DNA of 64,000 nt, taken from assembly GCA_964344255.1 (NCBI GenBank), contig CAYFMQ010000001.1, positions 372,001-436,000 on the forward strand, read 5' to 3'. Positions 16,584-26,198 of the stretch are shown piece by piece. Positions within the stretch are counted from its first letter, which is position 1, and each line of letters starts with the position of its first letter. The stretch comes from JAJFIE01 sp964344255 (GTDB lineage: Bacteria > Pseudomonadota > Alphaproteobacteria > Rhodospirillales > Casp-alpha2). The notes under the pieces were generated by a model that searched no databases, was not told where the DNA came from, and saw only the letters and a list, made by a program, of their open reading frames with translations. Position numbers and translations under genes: made by a program.

Positions 16584-18038
16584 ATGTCAGACCCCATGCA
16601 GCGGTTTCTCGATATCGACGCCGCCATGCCGGACAAACGTCCGGCGGACGACCGGCGCAAGGATTTCGGTGAGATCTACGCCGCCTTTACGCCCGAGACC
16701 GCGGCGGCCCAGTCGTCCCGTTGCGAGCAGTGCGGCATTCCCTTCTGCCAGGTTCACTGCCCTTTGCAGAACAACATCCCAGACTGGCTGCGACTGGCGA
16801 CCGTCGGACGCCTGGAGGAGGCTTACCAGCTTTCCCAGTCCACCAATACCTTCCCGGAAATCTGCGGCCGCATCTGTCCCCAGGATCGGCTGTGCGAAGG
16901 CTCCTGCGTTCTGGAGCAATCCAAACATACCTCCGTTACCATCGGCGCCATTGAAAAGCACATCACCGATACGGCCTGGGAGGAAGGCTGGGTTAAGGGC
17001 CCGTCGCCTAGGCAGGAAAGAGCCGAGTCCATCGGCATCATCGGCGCCGGCCCTGGAGGATTAGCCGCCGCCGATAAGCTGCGCGCCCAGGGTTACCAGG
17101 TTCATGTCTACGACCGGTACGACCGGGCTGGCGGCTTGTTGATCTATGGCATCCCCAATTTCAAGCTGGACAAGGACGTGGTTGAACGCCGCACGCGTTT
17201 GCTGGCCGACTCCGGTGTCGAGTTTCACGACAATTTCGAGGTCGGCCGTGATGCAAGCCTGAACGAGTTGCGCCAGAAACATGCCGCAGTCCTGATCGCC
17301 ACAGGCGTCTACAAGGCCCGCGAACTGGATGCGCCGGGTTCGGGCCTTACGGGAATTCACGCCGCCATGGATTACCTGACGGCATCCAACAGGAAAGGAC
17401 TGGGCGACGATGTCCCGGCCTTTGATGACGGTACGTTCAATGCCGAGAGCAAGAACGTTGTCGTCATCGGCGGCGGTGACACGGCCATGGATTGCGTGCG
17501 TACCGCCGTGCGCCAGGGCGCCAAGTCCGTCAAATGCCTCTATCGCCGGGATCGCGTCAACATGCCGGGTTCGTTCCGCGAGGTTGCCAACGCCGAAGAA
17601 GAAGGCGTGGAATTCGTTTGGCTCGCGGCGCCCGAGGCCTTCCTGGGCGACACAACCGTTACCGGCGTGCGCGCACACCACATGCGTCTCGGCGCGCCGG
17701 ACGCCACGGGCCGGCAAACGCCGGAAGTGATCGAGGATTCATCCTTCACCCTGAATGCCGATCTGGTGATCAAGGCCCTGGGGTTCGATCCCGAGGACCT
17801 GCCTGCCCTGTTCGGCGAGCCTGACCTGCCCGTCACCCGCTGGGGCACCGTTGCCGTTGATCCGCTGACGCAGATGACGGCCATGTCAGGCGTGTTCGCC
17901 GCCGGCGACATCGTGCGAGGCGCTTCGTTGGTGGTCTGGGCAATCCGCGACGGTAGAGACGCCGCCGACGCCATTCACACTTACATTCAGTCAGAAAAAC
18001 AAAACGAAGGCGCTGCGGCCCTGGCCGCCGCGTCCTGA
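16584..18038 (+). CDS. gltD: Glutamate synthase (NADPH) small subunit
   Basis: GltD passes electrons from NADPH through FAD and two 4Fe-4S clusters to GltB in ammonia assimilation. The 484-residue protein has the N-terminal cysteine clusters CEQCGIPFCQVHCP and CGRICPQDRLCEGSC. The FAD-binding motif is IGIIGAGPGGLAAADKL (~residue 150) and the NADPH-binding motif is VVVIGGGDTAMDC (~residue 293). A final FAD contact reads GVFAAGDIVRGASLVVWAI. ATG 16584 follows GAGGGAAGGA. gltB starts 13 bp after the stop, so the operon order is gltD-gltB. Confidence 0.96.
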   Translation: MSDPMQRFLDIDAAMPDKRPADDRRKDFGEIYAAFTPETAAAQSSRCEQCGIPFCQVHCPLQNNIPDWLRLATVGRLEEAYQLSQSTNTFPEICGRICPQDRLCEGSCVLEQSKHTSVTIGAIEKHITDTAWEEGWVKGPSPRQERAESIGIIGAGPGGLAAADKLRAQGYQVHVYDRYDRAGGLLIYGIPNFKLDKDVVERRTRLLADSGVEFHDNFEVGRDASLNELRQKHAAVLIATGVYKARELDAPGSGLTGIHAAMDYLTASNRKGLGDDVPAFDDGTFNAESKNVVVIGGGDTAMDCVRTAVRQGAKSVKCLYRRDRVNMPGSFREVANAEEEGVEFVWLAAPEAFLGDTTVTGVRAHHMRLGAPDATGRQTPEVIEDSSFTLNADLVIKALGFDPEDLPALFGEPDLPVTRWGTVAVDPLTQMTAMSGVFAAGDIVRGASLVVWAIRDGRDAADAIHTYIQSEKQNEGAAALAAAS

Positions 18039-18051
18039 AGGATCATCCGCC

Positions 18052-21000
18052 ATGAACAATTACAAGTCTGACAGCGATCATTCCTTCATATCCGGCTGGT
18101 GCGCCAATGCCGATTACCTGAGCCGGGAAGGCCTCTACGATCCAGCCGATGAGCACGACGCCTGCGGCGTCGGCATGATTGCCGCCATCGACGGCAAGCC
18201 CCGCCGCGATGTGGTCGAAAAAGGGGTCGAGGCGCTGTCCAACGTCTGGCACCGGGGCGCCGTTGACGCCGACGGCAAGACCGGCGACGGCGCCGGCATC
18301 CATGTGGAGATTCCTCAAGCCTTCTTCCGTGAACACATCCGCGCCACGGGCCACGAGCCCGGCGACGGCGATGCGCGCCATGCCGTCGGCATGATCTTTT
18401 TGCCCAAGACCGACCTGGGGGCGCAGGAAACCTGCCGTTCCATCGTCGAAACGGAAATCCTGAAGGCCGGCCACGAGATCTACGGCTGGCGGCAGGTTCC
18501 CATCGACGCCAGCATCATCGGCGAGAAAGCCAACGCCACCCGCCCCGAGATTGAACAGATCATGATCAAGGGAGATACGGATCTGGATGACGAGGCCTTC
18601 GAGGCCGAGCTTTACGTGATCCGGCGGCGCATCGAGAAGAACGTGCTGGCCGCCCATATCACGGATTTCTACATTTGCTCGCTGAGTTGCCGCTCGATCA
18701 TCTACAAGGGAATGTTCCTTGCCGAACAGTTGACGGCGTTCTATCCGGACCTGCTTGACGACAAGTTCATTTCCAGCTTCGCCATCTATCACCAGCGCTA
18801 TTCCACCAACACCTTTCCCACCTGGCGGCTCGCCCAGCCCTTCCGCATGCTGGCCCACAACGGCGAGATCAACACGGTAACCGGCAACATGCGCTGGATG
18901 ACGGCGCATGAGCCGAAAATGGAAAGCCCCGTATTCGGCGACACCATTGATGACATCAAACCAATAATCCTGCCGGGCAGTTCTGATTCGGCGGCCCTGG
19001 ACGCCGTCTACGAGGTCATGTGCCGCGCCGGGCGTTCGGCGCCCGCCACCAAGGCGCTGCTGATCCCGGAATCCATCGGCCAGAACCAGACCATGCCGCA
19101 GACGCACCGTGATTTCTTCGCTTATTGCTACACGGTCATGGAATCCTGGGACGGCCCGGCCGCCATCTGCGCCACCGACGGCCGCTGGGTTGTCGCCGGC
19201 ATGGACCGTAACGGCCTGCGCCCCATGCGTTATAGTGTCACCAATGACGGCCTGCTGCTGGTCGGTTCGGAAGCCGGCATGGTGGAACTGACGGAATCAG
19301 ACATCATCGAGAAAGGCCGCCTTGGCCCCGGCGGTCTGATGGGCGTTGATCTGAAAGAAGGTAGCCTCTACCACGATCAGGAGCTGAAAGACCATCTATC
19401 TTCCCAGAAGTCCTATGGTGAATGGACAAAGGGAATCCGCCCGCTCGACAGCCTGATGCCCGATGACGGCAACGCCGGCACCAAGCGCATTTTCGATTCC
19501 GAAGGCCTGCATCGCCGACAGCACGTGTTCGGCATGTCCATGGAAGACATGGAACTGATCCTCCACCCCATGGCCGAAACGGCGAAGGAAGCCGTCGGTT
19601 CCATGGGCGACGATACGCCTCTGGCCGTGCTGTCCGACAACTACCGGGGCCTGCACCATTTCTTCCGCCAGATGTTCAGCCAGGTCACCAACCCGCCCAT
19701 CGATTCCTTGCGCGAGCGCCAGGTGATGTCCTTGAACACGCGCTTCGGCAACCTGAACAACGTGCTCGCGGAAGAAGGCGACCAGTGCGAAACGCTGCAG
19801 CTTGAAAGCCCGGTGCTGTCCAACGCGTCCTTCAACGCCGTGCGCAGATATCTGGGCGACGGCGCTGCTGAAATCGACTGCACCTTCGATCCGTCGGAAG
19901 GCCCGGAAGGCCTGCACGCCGCCCTCGACCGTATCCGCCAGGACGCGGAAGACGCCGTCCGCGGCGGACGCACGCACCTGATCCTGAGCGACATGGCCCT
20001 CGACGAAAACCGCGCACCGGTGCCGATGATCCTGGCCACCTCGGGTGTGCATTCGCACATGGTGAACCAGAGCCTGCGCACCTTTACCTCCATCAACGTG
20101 CGCTCGGCCGAATGCATGGATGTCCACTACTTCGCCGTTCTCATCGGCGTCGGCGCGACGACGGTGAACGCCTATCTCGCCGAGGAAGCCATCTCGGAGC
20201 GCCACGCCAAAGGCCTGTTCGGTGATCTGACGCTGGACCAGTGTGTCCGCAATTACACCGCCGCCGTCGATCAGGGCTTGCTCAAGATCATGTCGAAAAT
20301 GGGCATTAGCGTCGTCAGCTCATATCGCGGCGGCTGTAACTTCGAGGCTGTGGGATTGAGCCGGGCGCTGGTTGCCGAGTTCTTTCCCGGCATGTCGAGC
20401 CGTATTTCCGGCATCGGTCTGTCCGGCATCTGGCACAAGATCAGCGAACGCCACCAGGCGGCATTCGCCCCAGACGTCGTTCCCTTGTCCGTCGGCGGGT
20501 TCTATCGTTACCGGTCCGGCGGTGAACGTCACGGCCATGACGGACAACTGATCCATATCCTGCAAAGCGCGGTGACGTCGGAATCATACACGACCTACAA
20601 GAAATACGCCGACGGCGTGAACAGCCGCGACCCCATCCACCTGCGGGACCTGCTGGGCTTCAATACTTCGCACGAGCCCGTTTCCGCGGAAGACGTGCAA
20701 TCCATCACGGAAATACGCAAACGCCTTGTCGCGCCGGGCATTTCCCTGGGCGCGCTAAGCCCCGAAGCCCACGAAACACTCTCCATCGCCATGAACCGCA
20801 TCGGCGCCAAGTCCGATTCCGGCGAAGGCGGTGAGGATTCCGAACGCTACAAGCCGCGCCCCAACGGCGATAACGCGTCGAGCGCCATCAAGCAGGTCGC
20901 CTCGGGCCGTTTCGGCGTTACAGCGGAGTATCTCAACAACTGCTCCGAAATCGAGATCAAGATGGCGCAGGGCGCCAAGCCCGGCGAAGGCGGCCAATTG

Positions 21001-22611
21001 CCGGGCGGCAAGGTCACTTTCCAGATCGCCAAGCTGCGCTATTCCACCCCAGGGGTGACCCTGATCTCGCCGCCGCCGCATCATGACATCTACTCCATCG
21101 AAGATCTGGCGCAGTTGATTTACGATCTGAAACAGATCAACCCGGACGCCAAGGTCTGCGTCAAACTTGTAGCCCGTTCCGGCGTCGGCACCATTGCCGC
21201 CGGCGTCGCCAAGGCGAAAGCGGATGTGATCCTGATATCCGGCCATGACGGCGGCACAGGCGCCAGCCCGCAAAGCTCCATCAAGTATGCCGGCCTGCCG
21301 TGGGAAATGGGTCTTGCGGAAGCCAACCAGGTTTTGACCCTGAACAGGCTACGCCACCGGGTGAAGCTGCGCGTCGATGGCGGCATCAAGACCGGACGCG
21401 ATGTTGTCATCGCCGCCATGCTGGGTGGCGAGGAGTTCGGCATCGGCACGGCTTCCCTTGTCGCCATGGGCTGCATCATGGTGCGCCAGTGCCATTCCAA
21501 CACCTGCCCCGTGGGCGTATGCACACAGGACGAAAGATTACGTGAGAAGTTCACCGGTACGCCGGAGAAAGTCGTCAACCTGTTCTCCTTCATCGCCGAG
21601 GATGTCGCCGAGATCATTGCTTCCCTGGGTTTCAAGTCCCTGGACGAGATCATCGGGCGATCCGATCTTCTCTCGCAGGTCAGTCGTGGACACAGAGATC
21701 TGGATGACCTGGATCTGAATGCCTTGCTGGCCCAGGCAGACGCCGGTGGGTTCCCGCGTTATTGCGCCACCGAGGAGCGCAACGAGGTTCCCGATACGCT
21801 GGACGCCCAAATCATCGCCGATGCGGCGCAGACCCTGGCCAAGAGCGAAAAGATGCAGCTCACCTATTCGGTCCAGAACACGCACCGCGCCGTCGGCACA
21901 CGGACCAGTTCGGAAATCGTGCGCCGTTTCGGCATGACGGGGCTGAAGCCAGGGCACCTGACGGTCCGTCTGCGCGGCTCGGCGGGGCAGTCACTCGGCG
22001 CTTTTGCCGTACAAGGGCTGATGCTGGAAGTGTTCGGCGACGCAAACGACTATGTGGGCAAGGGCCTTTCCGGCGGCACCATCGCCGTCCGCCCACCGGT
22101 ATCAAGTCCGCTGGAAAGCCACAAGAACACCATCATCGGCAATACGGTCCTGTATGGCGCGACATCGGGCAAGCTGCTCGCCGCGGGTCAGGCGGGTGAA
22201 CGGTTCTGTGTCAGGAACTCGGGCGCGCAGGCTGTGGTCGAGGGCTGCGGCTCCAACGGTTGCGAGTACATGACTGGCGGCGTCGCCGCCATCCTCGGCC
22301 GGGTCGGCGCAAATTTCGGCGCTGGCATGACCGGCGGCATGGCCTTCGTCTATGACCCCGACGACGACTTCCAGTTCCGTGTCAATCCGGAAACGGTGCT
22401 TTACCAGCGCATCGAGACCGAGTACTGGCGTGACGTGCTGAAGGTGTTGATCGGCCAGCACGTCAAGCACACGGGTTCGCGCTTCGCCCAGGAGCTTCTG
22501 AGCGACTGGGACAGGGAAGAGGCCCGGTTCTGGCAGGTTGTGCCCAAGGAAATGATCGACAAGCTGGAGCATCCGGTCAACGCCGCCGACGAGGATGCGT
22601 TGCGCGCCTAA
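18052..22611 (+). CDS. gltB: Glutamate synthase (NADPH) large subunit
   Basis: GltB makes two glutamates from glutamine and 2-oxoglutarate. The 1519-residue chain has an N-terminal amidotransferase domain whose catalytic Cys begins CGVGMIAAIDG after a ~37-residue propeptide that must be removed. The central domain and the FMN-binding synthase domain (GQLPGGKVTFQIAKLRYSTPG, ISGHDGGTGASPQSSIKYAG) follow. The 3Fe-4S cysteines are in CIMVRQCHSNTCPVGVC. The C-terminal beta-helix GXGXG domain is also present (GANFGAGMTGGMAFVYD). The length is normal. A terminator-like hairpin follows the stop. Confidence 0.97.
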   Translation: MNNYKSDSDHSFISGWCANADYLSREGLYDPADEHDACGVGMIAAIDGKPRRDVVEKGVEALSNVWHRGAVDADGKTGDGAGIHVEIPQAFFREHIRATGHEPGDGDARHAVGMIFLPKTDLGAQETCRSIVETEILKAGHEIYGWRQVPIDASIIGEKANATRPEIEQIMIKGDTDLDDEAFEAELYVIRRRIEKNVLAAHITDFYICSLSCRSIIYKGMFLAEQLTAFYPDLLDDKFISSFAIYHQRYSTNTFPTWRLAQPFRMLAHNGEINTVTGNMRWMTAHEPKMESPVFGDTIDDIKPIILPGSSDSAALDAVYEVMCRAGRSAPATKALLIPESIGQNQTMPQTHRDFFAYCYTVMESWDGPAAICATDGRWVVAGMDRNGLRPMRYSVTNDGLLLVGSEAGMVELTESDIIEKGRLGPGGLMGVDLKEGSLYHDQELKDHLSSQKSYGEWTKGIRPLDSLMPDDGNAGTKRIFDSEGLHRRQHVFGMSMEDMELILHPMAETAKEAVGSMGDDTPLAVLSDNYRGLHHFFRQMFSQVTNPPIDSLRERQVMSLNTRFGNLNNVLAEEGDQCETLQLESPVLSNASFNAVRRYLGDGAAEIDCTFDPSEGPEGLHAALDRIRQDAEDAVRGGRTHLILSDMALDENRAPVPMILATSGVHSHMVNQSLRTFTSINVRSAECMDVHYFAVLIGVGATTVNAYLAEEAISERHAKGLFGDLTLDQCVRNYTAAVDQGLLKIMSKMGISVVSSYRGGCNFEAVGLSRALVAEFFPGMSSRISGIGLSGIWHKISERHQAAFAPDVVPLSVGGFYRYRSGGERHGHDGQLIHILQSAVTSESYTTYKKYADGVNSRDPIHLRDLLGFNTSHEPVSAEDVQSITEIRKRLVAPGISLGALSPEAHETLSIAMNRIGAKSDSGEGGEDSERYKPRPNGDNASSAIKQVASGRFGVTAEYLNNCSEIEIKMAQGAKPGEGGQLPGGKVTFQIAKLRYSTPGVTLISPPPHHDIYSIEDLAQLIYDLKQINPDAKVCVKLVARSGVGTIAAGVAKAKADVILISGHDGGTGASPQSSIKYAGLPWEMGLAEANQVLTLNRLRHRVKLRVDGGIKTGRDVVIAAMLGGEEFGIGTASLVAMGCIMVRQCHSNTCPVGVCTQDERLREKFTGTPEKVVNLFSFIAEDVAEIIASLGFKSLDEIIGRSDLLSQVSRGHRDLDDLDLNALLAQADAGGFPRYCATEERNEVPDTLDAQIIADAAQTLAKSEKMQLTYSVQNTHRAVGTRTSSEIVRRFGMTGLKPGHLTVRLRGSAGQSLGAFAVQGLMLEVFGDANDYVGKGLSGGTIAVRPPVSSPLESHKNTIIGNTVLYGATSGKLLAAGQAGERFCVRNSGAQAVVEGCGSNGCEYMTGGVAAILGRVGANFGAGMTGGMAFVYDPDDDFQFRVNPETVLYQRIETEYWRDVLKVLIGQHVKHTGSRFAQELLSDWDREEARFWQVVPKEMIDKLEHPVNAADEDALRA

Positions 22612-22632
22612 TTCAGTAGGTTAGGTATATAT

Positions 22633-22668
22633 AAGCGCACGAGACTAACTCTAGTTTCTGCGCTTTTC
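22633..22668 (+). terminator. Rho-independent terminator after gltB
   Basis: AAGCGCA (22633-22639) pairs with TGCGCTT (22659-22665), with additional partial pairing of GAGACTA with TAGTTTC inside. The right arm runs into a short T tract. It sits 20 bp after the gltB stop and would end the gltD-gltB transcript. Confidence 0.6.
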
Positions 22669-22848
22669 CCTATTGGCATCGACTTTGCGTTTTCCTTAAT
22701 CAAGCATCGATAAACGCCTGTTTCTAAGGCTTTTATGCCGATTCTTCCCAAAATGGGAAGGTGACACCCCCATTGAGGGCGTCAAAATGAAAATTTCTTC
22801 ATTCCTGGCTGGTGTTTTTGATGCCCTTGAACCGTTGAAGGTGATGCC

Positions 22849-23382
22849 ATGATGACACAGGATTTGTCCCCCAAGCATAAAATGGCGGTGCTGCTCGCAT
22901 TCGTTTTTGCCGCCTCGGTTATCTTTTCCATTGCCAATCTGATGCCGTCATTCTTCATCCAAACATCGACCGTTGAACTGACAGACGACGGCTATCCCTT
23001 GGGCAAAATGGACCGCAGGAAAATTGCCACGCTGGCCCCCACGGTCATGATTCTCCCACAATTCGACTGGTCGCCACGAAGCGCCGGGCTGAATGAGCCG
23101 AGCACAACCATTGTGCCTGTTCTGGCGATCAAGGACGCGTCCTTCAAATCGAGAATTTGCGATCTTGGCCCCAACATGATGACCGATATCCGGCAAGCCC
23201 TGGACCGGTCAATTCTGCAAGTCGATATGTTGACGCCGGACAGGCTCGGCGAAGCAGGACACACAGCGGCCCAAAAAGTGAATGAGCGTTTCGGCAAGGT
23301 CTGGGTCAAGAACATGTACTTCCTGACGGATGTGACCACGCCGGTACAGGTTGCCGCGAAAGGTTGCAACATCATCCTTTAG
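22849..23382 (+). CDS. Hypothetical membrane-anchored protein
   Basis: This 177-residue protein is not recognised. Residues ~12-30 form one hydrophobic segment (MAVLLAFVFAASVIFSIANL) after a short charged N-terminus, so it is likely a single-pass protein with a ~145-residue periplasmic domain. That domain has two cysteines and ends in a helix-strand pattern (KVNERFGKVWVKNMYFLTDV). The pattern faintly recalls the end of FliL-type domains, but the resemblance is too weak for a call. GAAGGTGATGCC precedes the paired ATG ATG start. The radical SAM gene begins 140 bp downstream on the same strand. Confidence 0.6.
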   Translation: MMTQDLSPKHKMAVLLAFVFAASVIFSIANLMPSFFIQTSTVELTDDGYPLGKMDRRKIATLAPTVMILPQFDWSPRSAGLNEPSTTIVPVLAIKDASFKSRICDLGPNMMTDIRQALDRSILQVDMLTPDRLGEAGHTAAQKVNERFGKVWVKNMYFLTDVTTPVQVAAKGCNIIL

Positions 23383-23522
23383 GACCGTGCCAAACCCCTG
23401 AGCCCTGTTTCGTTGCCAGGATCGCGGCCGATGTATAATGAAGGCTTCTGTTAACGTTCTGTGGTATATGGTTGCCCGAATGACGATCCTTCCGGAAACC
23501 GGGGTGAAAAGACCGTCGGCGC

Positions 23523-24935
23523 ATGTATGATCAGGAAATCGACACAAGGCTTCGCTCTGTAGCCAATGAAGCCGTTGCTGCCCATAACGTTCAGGATGCC
23601 GCAACCTGCAAACCCAAGATAAAGGAAGCCGTCGATATACTAGCGGCCCTGACCGAGCCCCTCGACGGGTGCCAGGACATCATATCCATACTGGTGCTGT
23701 TATCCAGGACCTACAAGGAAAGGGATAACCTGATCGTTCTTGATCGGCTGCTTACCGACATGATGGGTGACGGCATGACCCAGCTAAATCCCGCTGCTGT
23801 CGCTCAGTTAACGAATGCAGTGGAGGAGTTGAGCAAGTTTTCGCAGAATTGTAGTGATGAAACGTCAAGAACGGCCCTCCGGCAGGCGATTGGCGGTCTG
23901 ATCGAAGGGCGTAAATGGCATTATTCCGAAGACCCCCAGGTCATAGAGCTGTACAACATTTCCAGCCAGCACGGCTTTGATTCCTTTTGTGAAAAATTGG
24001 CGCCCCTGCATTATCAACTGGCCGCCCAGCAAGTGAAGTTTGACCTGTTCAACATTCCCGACCGTGAAGAATACTTAGGCTGGATCGAGTACCCGGTCGT
24101 CATCACCATAGAAACCTACATGAAGTGCAACGCCCGGTGCACGTTCTGCCCTTATCCCATCATGGCGGAACAGGGTATCCGGGCCGAGGACAAGATGAGC
24201 GAAGAGCTCTTCAAGAAAATCATCAACGACCTGAAGGATATGCCTCCGGAACTGATCTTCACGCTCAATCTCTCCCGCGTAAACGAGCCGCTGCTCGATA
24301 CGCGTATTTACGACTTCTTGCGCCATGCAAATGATGAACTACCCGGTTGCCGGGTATGGTTGCCGTCGAACGGATCGACGCTGACAGAAAAAAACGTGAA
24401 AAAACTGAACGATATTCCGCAATTCTCAAAATTGGGCATCTCCATCAACAGCAACGATCCGGACGAATACGAACGGATCATGGGATTGCCCTTTGAAAGA
24501 ACCATCAGCAATATCGATCGATTGCATGCCATGAAGACGGCCGGGGAGTTGAATTTCAGCGTCCTGCTCAGCCATGTCATCGTTGACAAGGAGAAAAAGG
24601 AAGAGGTTAACGCCTGGATTAACGATCGTTGGCCGGGTTTCGAAATCACGGCCTACGAGCCGACGGACTGGCTTGGCCGGACATCAAATGTAACACGTGA
24701 CATGGATGCGCCGGTTACACCGTGCCTTGACTGGTTCCAGGTTCATATCCTGGCGGACGGCAGTGAGGCCTTGTGCTGCTTCGATGCATACGGCGAACAC
24801 GCCCAGGGCAATGCAAACGAGCAGCATATCCTCGATATCTACAATGTCGCCTGGCAGCGCAAGGCGCGGAAGTATTTGCTGGCCCGCCAGTCGGAAATCG
24901 TTCCGGATATCTGTCACCAGTGCCCGATACGCTAG
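23523..24935 (+). CDS. Radical SAM protein with SPASM-like C-terminal cluster domain
   Basis: This 470-residue protein has no recognised specific function. Residues 1-~190 are a helical region without known motifs. The radical SAM core follows with the cluster motif CNARCTFCPYP (Cys-x3-Cys-x2-Cys, near residue 203) and strand motifs NLSRVNEPLLD and WLPSNGSTLT. The C-terminus has further cysteines typical of a SPASM/twitch auxiliary 4Fe-4S site: PCLDWF, EALCCFD and CHQCPIR at the extreme end. SPASM proteins modify peptides or carry out other radical chemistry. No precursor peptide is evident nearby. The next gene, 87 bp away, encodes a class I amidotransferase-like hydrolase. Confidence 0.85.
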   Translation: MYDQEIDTRLRSVANEAVAAHNVQDAATCKPKIKEAVDILAALTEPLDGCQDIISILVLLSRTYKERDNLIVLDRLLTDMMGDGMTQLNPAAVAQLTNAVEELSKFSQNCSDETSRTALRQAIGGLIEGRKWHYSEDPQVIELYNISSQHGFDSFCEKLAPLHYQLAAQQVKFDLFNIPDREEYLGWIEYPVVITIETYMKCNARCTFCPYPIMAEQGIRAEDKMSEELFKKIINDLKDMPPELIFTLNLSRVNEPLLDTRIYDFLRHANDELPGCRVWLPSNGSTLTEKNVKKLNDIPQFSKLGISINSNDPDEYERIMGLPFERTISNIDRLHAMKTAGELNFSVLLSHVIVDKEKKEEVNAWINDRWPGFEITAYEPTDWLGRTSNVTRDMDAPVTPCLDWFQVHILADGSEALCCFDAYGEHAQGNANEQHILDIYNVAWQRKARKYLLARQSEIVPDICHQCPIR

Positions 24936-25022
24936 GCGGAAGCCGGATGCATAGGGTCAAGACATCGGTAACGGTTGCGGTATACAATGGCGTTGACGTA
25001 ACGGAAGTGAATATCCGGGGAA

Positions 25023-25805
25023 ATGATGGTTATGGGCAAATCTGAAAGCAGGCCTGTCATCGCTATACTAATGGATTATGAAAACGAAGGTTCGTTTTCA
25101 TCCAGGCCCCATTACGCGCTCAGGCTCGGATACTTCAACGCCATCGAAAAGGCCGGCGGCACGCCTGTCGCCCTGCCCTATCTAACTGGTTCCATCGATG
25201 CTTATCTTGAGATGGCTGACGGTATTGTCCTGCCGGGCGGGTTTTATCCCTTCCCGGCCCGGTACTATGGCGAAACGCAGGTAACGCCCGAGGAGGAAAT
25301 TCACCCCCGGGCCGTCTTTGAAATGGAATTCGCCCGGGCGATGCTTGCACGAGATATGCCGGTCCTTGGAATCTGCGCCGGCATGCAGGTCCTGGCCGCC
25401 GCCAAGGGCGTTATGCTCTATCGCGACGTTCATAAAGTCTACTCAACAACCATCGACCATCTGAACGAAAAGCCGGCGGAAGAAGCCGCCCATTCTGTTT
25501 CCATCGTTCCCGGCACGCTGCTGCATGCGATAACGGGGCTGGAGGAAATGCAGGTCAACACGGCCCACCGTGAAGGCGTTGTCGATCAATCCGGCCCGGA
25601 CGATCTGGTTATAAACGCCCGCGCCCCGGATGGCGTCGTCGAGGGGCTGGAACTGTCTGGGCAACGCTTTGCTCTCGGCGTCCAATGGCATCCGGAGTTT
25701 TTCCTCGAAACGGGAAATCCCCACCTGAAACTGTTTGAAACGCTTGTCGCAATTTCAGCCGGGGAACCCTTATCCGGCGTAACGGCCAAGGAGCAGGTAG
25801 CATGA
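25023..25805 (+). CDS. Class I glutamine amidotransferase-like hydrolase (PuuD/C26 family)
   Basis: This 260-residue cytoplasmic protein belongs to the gamma-glutamyl hydrolase group, exemplified by PuuD, which cleaves gamma-glutamyl-GABA in putrescine breakdown. The nucleophile motif is GICAGMQVLAAAKG. The His-x-x-Glu part of the triad is in VQWHPEFF, and the oxyanion region is ADGIVLPGGF. No other puu genes are nearby, so the substrate is uncertain. Start choice is ambiguous among ATGs at 25023, 25026 and 25032, with CCGGGGAA just upstream. The stop overlaps the DUF423 gene start by 4 bp, indicating translational coupling. Confidence 0.85.
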   Translation: MMVMGKSESRPVIAILMDYENEGSFSSRPHYALRLGYFNAIEKAGGTPVALPYLTGSIDAYLEMADGIVLPGGFYPFPARYYGETQVTPEEEIHPRAVFEMEFARAMLARDMPVLGICAGMQVLAAAKGVMLYRDVHKVYSTTIDHLNEKPAEEAAHSVSIVPGTLLHAITGLEEMQVNTAHREGVVDQSGPDDLVINARAPDGVVEGLELSGQRFALGVQWHPEFFLETGNPHLKLFETLVAISAGEPLSGVTAKEQVA

Positions 25806-26191
25806 TGCGCACATTGACGGGAGGGGCGCGGCTATGGCTGGTTCTTGCCGCCCTCAACGGCGCGGTCGCCGTCGGCATGGGTGCTTATGGCGCTCACGGA
25901 TTTGACGATGCGCCGGAATACCTGGCCCGCAGTTTCAACACGGGCGTCCAGTATCACATGTGGCATGCCCTGGCCCTGTGCGCCGTCGCCTGGCTGGCCA
26001 ACCATACGGATTCCTGGCTGACCCGGCTTTCAGGTATCGCTTTCATGGCGGGCATCGTGCTGTTCAGCGGCACACTTTATATATTCGGATCAACTGGCGA
26101 TCTCCCCATGGCGGGCCTGGCTCCCGCCGGCGGGATCAGCCTGATGGCGGCCTGGGTTCTGCTGGCCCTTGCGGCCTGGCGAAGCCGATAG
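25802..26191 (+). CDS. DUF423 small membrane protein
   Basis: This 129-residue protein has four hydrophobic segments and the family hallmarks GAYGAHGF near the N-terminus, FNTGVQYHMWHALAL and the C-terminal LAPAGGISLMAAWVLLALA. DUF423 proteins are widespread inner-membrane proteins without an established function. ATG 25802 overlaps the preceding stop by 4 bp, so it is translated from the same mRNA as the amidotransferase-like gene, and the K+ channel gene follows 7 bp later. Confidence 0.85.
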   Translation: MMRTLTGGARLWLVLAALNGAVAVGMGAYGAHGFDDAPEYLARSFNTGVQYHMWHALALCAVAWLANHTDSWLTRLSGIAFMAGIVLFSGTLYIFGSTGDLPMAGLAPAGGISLMAAWVLLALAAWRSR

Positions 26192-26198
26192 GTAGGAA

